Made by a program: the position numbers and the translations under genes. From assembly GCA_937898535.1 (NCBI GenBank), contig CALDKP010000230.1:1-11340 (forward strand): a stretch of DNA of 11,340 nt, written 5' to 3'. The stretch comes from an uncultured Sphingomonadales bacterium (GTDB lineage: Bacteria > Pseudomonadota > Alphaproteobacteria > Sphingomonadales > Sphingomonadaceae). This document shows positions 7,392 to 11,340 of this stretch, in pieces (positions within the stretch are counted from its first letter, which is position 1; every line of letters begins with the position of its first letter). The notes beneath the pieces are model-generated. The model had not been told where the DNA came from and searched no databases. It worked only from the letters and a program-made list of their open reading frames with translations.

Positions 7392-8614
7392 AGGAAATTA
7401 TCCGCGCCGCCTTCGTCATTGCCCGCCGCGATTTTACGGCGATCATCTATTCCAAGGCCTTTATCTTCTTCCTGCTCGGGCCCTTCTTCCCTGTGCTTGT
7501 CGGATTTGCGGCAGGCAATTTGGGTGGGCAAATCGCCAAAGAAGTATCGCAACCCGTTGTCGGCATTGCGTTGGCGAAAGAGGAGGCAGGGAAAATTCTG
7601 TCCGCGCGCGAGTCGCTTTCGAAGACATTGGGAGACCGCTATTTCGCCCGCATGATAGTCGTCGGCGACTCGGCTGCGGATCAGAGAACGCCGCAAAGCT
7701 ATCTTGCGAAAAAGACGGACAATCTAAGCGTTGTTGTCACGGGCACGTTGGCGAAACCCGTGATAACGGGCACAGCCAACGCCATCAAACGCGAACGAGC
7801 CGACATTGCGCTGTTGGCAGGCTACGCCCAGAGCGGCGGTACGATCACGCTACCACGTTCGACACCCGATATTGTTGTCGAGTCCGCTAACAACGACAAG
7901 CAGTTGCGCACTATTACGGCGCAGGGTGGGCAGATACTCGTTTTCTTCCTGACAATGTTGCTTGCGGGCATGGTCCTATCCAATCTGGTTGAGGAGAAAT
8001 CGAACAAGATCATCGAAATTCTCGCCGCATCTATTCCAATGGAATCGGTGTTCCTTGGCAAATTGTTCGCGATGCTCGGCATGGCCTTGGTGGGTATATT
8101 CGTGTGGACCTCCGTTGGGCTTGTTGGTTTCGCAGCGATCGGGCCGGATTTGCCAAATTACCCAACGCCGGCGGTTGGTTGGCCCATGTTCGTTGGCCTG
8201 TGCTTCACCTATTTTATCATGGCCTATCTCATGCTCGGCGCGCTTTTTCTCGGGATAGGGGCAATGGCGGCCACGGTGCGTGAGGTGCAGACCATTTCTA
8301 TGCCCGTCACCATGGCGCAGCTGATCAATTTCTTCTTCGCATCTTATGCCCTGACCAAAACAGGTGAACCGATCGAGCAATTTGCTGCCATTTTCCCATT
8401 CAGTTCGCCCTTTGCGATGATTGGGCGCGCCGCGCTTGAACCGGTTTTGTGGCATCACGCCGTCGCGATTATCGGCCAGGCCTTGTTTGCGATATTGTTG
8501 CTGCGACTGGGCGTATATCTTTTCAAGAAAAACGTCATGAAATCAGGCAGTGCCGGCCGCGCCAAGGATGACGGTGCGCGCCGGTTGTTCGGCTTCATCA
8601 AAATGCCGGGGTGA
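7388..8614 (+). CDS. ABC-2 type transporter permease, NatB-like
   Basis: This 408-residue membrane partner of the preceding ATPase has one N-terminal membrane helix (about 23-43, AFIFFLLGPFFPVLVGF), a large periplasmic domain (about 44-180), and then about five or six helices from residue 181 to 380. The cytoplasmic-facing motif LVEEKSNKIIEILAASIP (200-217) right after the second helix is characteristic of NatB/ABC-2 permeases and probably forms the coupling helix that meets the ATPase. The start codon lies in the ATGA overlap 7388-7391, implying stoichiometric production of the two subunits. No separate substrate-binding or membrane-fusion protein is encoded nearby, consistent with an exporter made of these two proteins alone. 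Confidence 0.9.
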   Translation: MKEIIRAAFVIARRDFTAIIYSKAFIFFLLGPFFPVLVGFAAGNLGGQIAKEVSQPVVGIALAKEEAGKILSARESLSKTLGDRYFARMIVVGDSAADQRTPQSYLAKKTDNLSVVVTGTLAKPVITGTANAIKRERADIALLAGYAQSGGTITLPRSTPDIVVESANNDKQLRTITAQGGQILVFFLTMLLAGMVLSNLVEEKSNKIIEILAASIPMESVFLGKLFAMLGMALVGIFVWTSVGLVGFAAIGPDLPNYPTPAVGWPMFVGLCFTYFIMAYLMLGALFLGIGAMAATVREVQTISMPVTMAQLINFFFASYALTKTGEPIEQFAAIFPFSSPFAMIGRAALEPVLWHHAVAIIGQALFAILLLRLGVYLFKKNVMKSGSAGRAKDDGARRLFGFIKMPG

Positions 8615-8654
8615 ACGTATAATCGCCTTTAATAGGTTGCGGTTCGAAACTGGA

Positions 8655-8669
8655 TTGACATTTCTGTCA
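8655..8669. promoter_or_regulatory. Palindrome with -35-like hexamer upstream of the P450 gene
   Basis: TTGACA (8655-8660) is a perfect -35 hexamer and also forms the left arm of an inverted repeat, TGACA (8656-8660) - TTTC - TGTCA (8665-8669). Short palindromes of this shape are typical operators for TetR-like dimeric repressors, and binding here would block RNA polymerase. At 17 bases spacing the -10 position (8678-8683) reads AGTTTC, a poor match, so promoter function is uncertain. No regulator gene is adjacent. A separate TATAAT at 8618-8623 lacks a -35 partner. Confidence 0.4.
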
Positions 8670-8706
8670 GTAGTGGCAGTTTCGGTAGTGAGAGGAGTCG
8701 ACAATA

Positions 8707-9987
8707 ATGGCAACTGCCCCCCTAATCGAAAGCGATTCACTGCCTTGGGAAGTGAACAAGGCACCACATCATTGGGACGTCACCAAGCCCAATATTTATG
8801 CGGAGGATCGCTGGCATCCCATCTTTAAAGAGATGCGCGAAAAAGCGCCGATCAACAAGATTGAGGATTCTGATTTCGGCAGTTATTGGAATGTTACGAC
8901 GCTTAAAGCCATTCAACATGTCGAAGCGCTCCCCGACATTTATTCATCGTCATTCGAGCATGGTGGCATCACCTTAATCGACGACAATGCGCTCGCCGAG
9001 CCAATCCCCGAAGATCAAAGAATCATCATGCCGATGTTCATTGCGATGGACCGGCCCAAGCACACCGAAGAACGCCGCGTTATCGCACCGGCCTTCACAC
9101 CGGGCGAAATGGACCGCATGTCGGGCGATATCCGCCGCCGCACGGGCGAACTTTTGGATTCGCTTCCGGTGGGTAAAACCTTTGATTGGGTCGACCTGGT
9201 ATCCATCGAACTGACCACACAGATGTTGGCATTGCTTTTCGATTTCCCGTGGGAAGACCGCCGCAAATTGACCGAATGGTCCGATTGGGCGGGCGATATC
9301 GAACTCGTCCGTTCCGAAGACACACGTCAGGCGCGGCTTGCCAAAATGTTTGAAATGGGCGCCTATTTCCAGGGTCTGTGGGAAGAACGCAAAAATCGCG
9401 GCGAAGCGCCCGACCTTATCAGCCGCATGATCCATTCGCCGATGAAGGACATGAGCCAGTTTGAATATATGGGTAACCTCATTCTGCTGATCGTGGGCGG
9501 AAACGACACGACCCGCAATTCGATGTCCGGTTACGCTTATGGACTGAACAGCTTCCCCGACGAGCGCGAAAAACTGGAGAAGAATCCCCAATTCATCACC
9601 AACGCGGTGAGCGAAATCATTCGTTGGCAGACGCCTTTGGCGCATATGCGGCGCACCGCCCTGCAGGACCATGATTTGTTCGGTGCACCCATCAAGGCCG
9701 GCGACAAGATTGGCATGTGGTATCTGTCGGCCAACCGTGATGAGACGGTGTTCGAAAATCCCGACAAGTTGATTGTCGATCGTGAGAACGCCCGTCGGCA
9801 TTTGGCCTTCGGATATGGCATCCACCGTTGCGTAGGCGCGCGATTGGCGGAATTGCAGATCCGCATTTTGCTGGAAGAAATGGCAGTGCGCCGCCTGCGA
9901 CCAAATGTGGTGGCAGAACCAGAGCGCGTGGCTGGCTGCTTCGTCCATGGCTATCGCAAGATGGACGTGGAACTGTCGCGCTATTGA
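8707..9987 (+). CDS. Cytochrome P450, CYP153-like (probable alkane/fatty-acid terminal hydroxylase)
   Basis: This soluble 426-residue class I bacterial P450 has the I-helix LLIVGGNDTTRNS (260-272), the ExxR pair E303-R306 in SEIIRWQTPLAHMRRTAL, and the heme loop FGYGIHRCVG (368-377) with axial Cys375. The stretches WHPIFKEMREKAP, GGITLIDDNA, PMFIAMDRPKH, SIELTTQMLALLFDFPWEDR, NDTTRNSMSG and MWYLSANRDE closely parallel CYP153 enzymes, known for terminal hydroxylation of medium-chain alkanes and related compounds. Between IDDNA and PMFIAMD it has about ten more residues than the CYP153A6 sequence I remember. The ATG at 8707 follows AGAGGAG (8691-8697) at nine bases. Such enzymes need a ferredoxin and a reductase, and neither is present here. 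The true substrate cannot be read from sequence; another P450 family close to CYP153 remains possible. Confidence 0.9.
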   Translation: MATAPLIESDSLPWEVNKAPHHWDVTKPNIYAEDRWHPIFKEMREKAPINKIEDSDFGSYWNVTTLKAIQHVEALPDIYSSSFEHGGITLIDDNALAEPIPEDQRIIMPMFIAMDRPKHTEERRVIAPAFTPGEMDRMSGDIRRRTGELLDSLPVGKTFDWVDLVSIELTTQMLALLFDFPWEDRRKLTEWSDWAGDIELVRSEDTRQARLAKMFEMGAYFQGLWEERKNRGEAPDLISRMIHSPMKDMSQFEYMGNLILLIVGGNDTTRNSMSGYAYGLNSFPDEREKLEKNPQFITNAVSEIIRWQTPLAHMRRTALQDHDLFGAPIKAGDKIGMWYLSANRDETVFENPDKLIVDRENARRHLAFGYGIHRCVGARLAELQIRILLEEMAVRRLRPNVVAEPERVAGCFVHGYRKMDVELSRY

Positions 9988-10007
9988 TATGAGAGCTTTT
10001 GGACGTT

Positions 10008-10028
10008 TCCGGTATATGCATAGCCGGA
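10008..10028. repeat. Hairpin in the P450-msrB gap
   Basis: TCCGG (10008-10012) and CCGGA (10024-10028) pair, and TAT/ATA extend the stem past one unpaired G around an ATGC loop. It lies in the 60-base gap 21 bases after the P450 stop and ends before the msrB ribosome-binding site. It has no following T-run, so it is not a standard intrinsic terminator; it may be an attenuating hairpin or have no role. Confidence 0.35.
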
Positions 10029-10047
10029 GCGCCCAAAGGAACATGTC

Positions 10048-10530
10048 ATGCAGCTGAGCAAACGCAAATTTCTGTCACTCGCAAGTGCAGGGGCCGCGGT
10101 GCTGGTCTTTGGCTGCGGCAAAAGTGCGACCGCCAAAACGCGCTATGCGGTGACATATAGCGACGCTGAATGGAAAAAGCGCTTGTCGCCTGCTGCCTAT
10201 TTGGTGTTGCGCCGTGAAGATACCGAACGGCCTTATACCAGCCGGCTTAACAGCGAGAAGCGCAAGGGCACATTTGTCTGCGCCGGCTGTAACCAGCGGC
10301 TGTTTGCATCTGGCACCAAGTTTGAAAGCGGAACGGGCTGGCCAAGTTTCTACGCGCCGCTAGCTGGTGGCATAGGAACCCGAACGGACTATAAAATCGG
10401 CGTGCCACGCACCGAAGTGCATTGCGCGCGCTGCGGTGGGCACCTTGGCCATATGTTTAACGATGGCCCAAAGCCAACGGGCAAACGCTATTGCATGAAT
10501 GGCGTCGCGATGAAGTTTATCCCCGGCTAA
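10048..10530 (+). CDS. msrB: Peptide-methionine (R)-S-oxide reductase, lipoprotein-like
   Basis: MsrB reduces the R-epimer of methionine sulfoxide in proteins. The catalytic domain (about residues 33-160) is complete: zinc cysteines CAGC (C78, C81) and CARC (C126, C129), SGTGWPSFY (94-102), GGHLGHMFNDGPKPTGKRYC (130-149) and catalytic C149. Position 96 is Thr where E. coli and Neisseria MsrB have a Cys (the recycling Cys in Neisseria), so regeneration probably uses another route. The N-terminus, MQLSKRKFLSLASAGAAVLVFGC, is an export signal with a lipobox-like end (LVFGC, C23) and a KR variant of the Tat motif, suggesting an enzyme anchored on the periplasmic side. The ATG at 10048 follows AAAGGA (10035-10040) at seven bases. 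The symbol names the family; paralogues may exist elsewhere. Confidence 0.93.
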   Translation: MQLSKRKFLSLASAGAAVLVFGCGKSATAKTRYAVTYSDAEWKKRLSPAAYLVLRREDTERPYTSRLNSEKRKGTFVCAGCNQRLFASGTKFESGTGWPSFYAPLAGGIGTRTDYKIGVPRTEVHCARCGGHLGHMFNDGPKPTGKRYCMNGVAMKFIPG

Positions 10531-10558
10531 TCCGTCCAGTGCACGGCGCGCCGACGGA
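10531..10558. terminator. Possible bidirectional terminator between msrB and the ankyrin gene
   Basis: The 30-base gap between two convergent genes is almost filled by an inverted repeat, TCCGTC (10531-10536) and GACGGA (10553-10558), with a 16-base GC-rich centre containing the palindromes GTGCAC (10539-10544) and GGCGCGCC (10545-10552). Only a weak T-rich stretch, TTATTT, follows on the plus strand. The position suits a shared terminator, but the long loop and poor T-run make it uncertain. Confidence 0.4.
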
Positions 10559-10560
10559 CC

Positions 10561-11214
10561 TTATTTCGGTTCAGATATGCCCGAAAAGTCCAGCTCGGCA
10601 GGTTTCTTCGCAGCATCGGTTTTGCCGTTATTTTCGATGATCGCAACAATGGCATTCGCCCGTCCGTCCTGAAGCGCATAATCGCGCGCAGAATATCCCG
10701 CCCGGCTATCCTTCTTGTCAGGATTTGCACCCGCTTTCAAAAGCACACGCACCGCTTCTACATTGCGCAGTTGCACCGCCAGAATCAGCGCGGTTTCTCC
10801 AGCACGATTGGTCTGATCAATCTGCGCCTTTTTACGCGAAAGCCAATCAATGCCATCGATGAAGCCCAATTGCGTGGCGAGCATCAAGGGCGTGGTACCC
10901 TTTTTATCTGCCAAATTGGGGTTTGCACCTTTTTGCAAAAGATATCCGAGCCAAGACGAATCGCGACGTTGAATGACGATATGCAGCGCGGTTTCGCCAG
11001 TTGAATTGTCGCGCGTGTTGATAATCACCGTGCCGGGCTCTGAAAGAAACTTTTCCGCTTCTTCGCCCTTACGATCGCGCACGGCTTTCAAAAAATTATA
11101 GCTGTCTGAAAACTGGGCTTGTGCAGCAGGCGCAACAACGCCAGCGCCTACCGGCAAAAGCAGCCCTGCGGCCAAGGCGAGAAAAAACGGCTTTTTCAAC
11201 AAACGATGCCCCAT
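10561..11214 (-). CDS. Secreted ankyrin-repeat protein
   Basis: This 217-residue protein starts with a signal peptide: MGHRLLKKP, a hydrophobic core FFLALAAGLLLPVGAGVV, and APAAQA-QF with probable signal peptidase I cleavage after residue 33. Three clear ankyrin repeats follow at about 72-103 (TGETALHIVIQ, LLQKGANPNLAD), 105-136 (KGTTPLMLATQLG) and 138-169 (AGETALILAVQLRNVEAVRV, GANPDKKD), and a degenerate fourth at 172-196 (AGYSARDYALQDGRANAIV). The tail is charged. Ankyrin repeats bind other proteins; periplasmic members occur in many proteobacteria, but the partner here is unknown. The start has a weak GGA seven bases upstream. It is divergent from the lipoprotein gene at the window end, separated by 56 bases, and convergent with msrB. 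Confidence 0.9.
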   Translation of the reverse strand: MGHRLLKKPFFLALAAGLLLPVGAGVVAPAAQAQFSDSYNFLKAVRDRKGEEAEKFLSEPGTVIINTRDNSTGETALHIVIQRRDSSWLGYLLQKGANPNLADKKGTTPLMLATQLGFIDGIDWLSRKKAQIDQTNRAGETALILAVQLRNVEAVRVLLKAGANPDKKDSRAGYSARDYALQDGRANAIVAIIENNGKTDAAKKPAELDFSGISEPK

Positions 11215-11239
11215 TTAAATGTCCAACATACTTGATAAC

Positions 11240-11256
11240 TGGTCTTTAGCAGACCA
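11240..11256. repeat. Perfect inverted repeat in the divergent gap
   Basis: TGGTCT (11240-11245) and AGACCA (11251-11256) are a perfect six-base inverted repeat with a TTAGC centre. It lies between the divergent ankyrin and lipoprotein genes, 15 bases before the ATG at 11271, and its last base is the A of the alternative in-frame ATG at 11256. It may be an operator shared by the two genes; no promoter elements are clear enough to name. Confidence 0.4.
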
Positions 11257-11270
11257 TGTCTGGCCCCGCT

Positions 11271-11340
11271 ATGAACAAAAAACTGATTTTCACGCTCTAC
11301 GCCGCGCTTTTGCTGTCGGCATGTGATTCACCCCACGCAC
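11271..11340 (+). CDS. Lipoprotein, N-terminal fragment running off the window
   Basis: The last 70 bases encode MNKKLIFTLYAALLLSACDSPHA: a positively charged start, a hydrophobic core and the lipobox LLSAC, with Cys18 as the expected lipidated residue. Asp at +2 after the Cys can act as an inner-membrane retention signal in E. coli; whether it does so here is unknown. An in-frame ATG five codons upstream (11256) is possible, but MNKK is the more typical lipoprotein start. Neither start has a strong ribosome-binding site. The mature protein lies outside the window, so no function can be given. Confidence 0.7.
   Translation, partial: MNKKLIFTLYAALLLSACDSPHA

Noticed and set aside
8618..8623. 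A perfect TATAAT just after the permease stop.
   Set aside because: No -35-like hexamer at 15-19 bases upstream, so I did not list it as a promoter; a chance match is likely.
8641..8650. GGTTCGAAAC, which looks like a tRNA T-loop.
   Set aside because: No flanking complementary stem and no anticodon or acceptor arms around it; there is no cloverleaf and no integrase to suggest an attachment site.
8670..8690. Direct repeat GTAGTG at 8670-8675 and 8685-8690 upstream of the P450.
   Set aside because: Six bases twice in a short G/T-rich stretch is easily chance; the neighbouring palindrome is the stronger signal.
8974..10044. A 356-codon open frame antisense to the P450 gene.
   Set aside because: It mirrors the P450 codons, its translation shows no recognisable domain, and the sense frame has every P450 motif. 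Long antisense frames are common in codon-biased GC-rich genes.
10545..10552. GGCGCGCC, a rare-cutter restriction site that might suggest cloning or vector sequence.
   Set aside because: It sits inside a natural-looking symmetric gap in GC-rich DNA, with no vector sequence around it.
30..11340. Search by eye for CRISPR arrays, insertion sequences, tRNA or rRNA genes, prophage or defence genes.
   Set aside because: No spaced repeats, transposase or integrase motifs, or structured RNA patterns were seen; the window is almost fully occupied by ordinary genes.

Overview
The window looks like chromosomal DNA of a Sphingomonadales alphaproteobacterium (Sphingomonas/Sphingopyxis/Sphingorhabdus type). 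The basis is the style of the proteins, the tsaD-gpsA-flippase-adenosine kinase order as I remember it from that group, the moderately high GC (judged by eye, not computed) and the CYP153-like P450. I ran no database search. The sequence begins at a contig end: bases 1-29 match the 3' part of the Illumina TruSeq read-2 adapter, so genome sequence starts at about base 30, inside tsaD.

Layout. Plus strand, 30-3166: the C-terminal two thirds of tsaD (tRNA t6A synthesis), gpsA (glycerol-3-phosphate dehydrogenase) overlapping it by ATGA, then a polysaccharide flippase-like membrane protein starting at TTG. Minus strand, 3163-4158: a PfkB-family adenosine kinase whose stop codon overlaps the flippase stop. 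Plus strand, 4233-5287: an EI24/CysZ-like membrane protein coupled by ATGA to a small secreted two-cysteine protein of unknown function. Minus strand, 5288-6412: queG (epoxyqueuosine reductase), abutting the previous gene with no gap. Plus strand, 6459-8614: a NatA/NatB-like ABC exporter pair coupled by ATGA. Plus strand, 8707-9987: a CYP153-like cytochrome P450 with its own upstream region. Plus strand, 10048-10530: an MsrB-type methionine sulfoxide reductase with a lipoprotein-like leader. Minus strand, 10561-11214: a secreted ankyrin-repeat protein. Plus strand from 11271: the first 23 codons of a lipoprotein that runs off the window.

Functionally this is mostly core metabolism and envelope biology: two tRNA-modification genes (tsaD, queG), phospholipid precursor synthesis (gpsA), purine salvage (adenosine kinase), envelope transport (flippase, EI24 protein, ABC exporter) and envelope maintenance (MsrB, secreted ankyrin protein). 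The P450 is the one clearly accessory catabolic gene; its ferredoxin and ferredoxin reductase are not in the window. The genes are tightly packed and no gene-free stretch exceeds 100 bases. I saw no tRNA, rRNA, insertion sequence, CRISPR array, prophage or defence genes.

I found no convincing new system. The points most worth checking are the adapter contamination, a palindrome at the -35 position upstream of the P450, a hairpin pressed against the start codon of the EI24 gene, and the conserved-looking pair of EI24 protein and small secreted protein.
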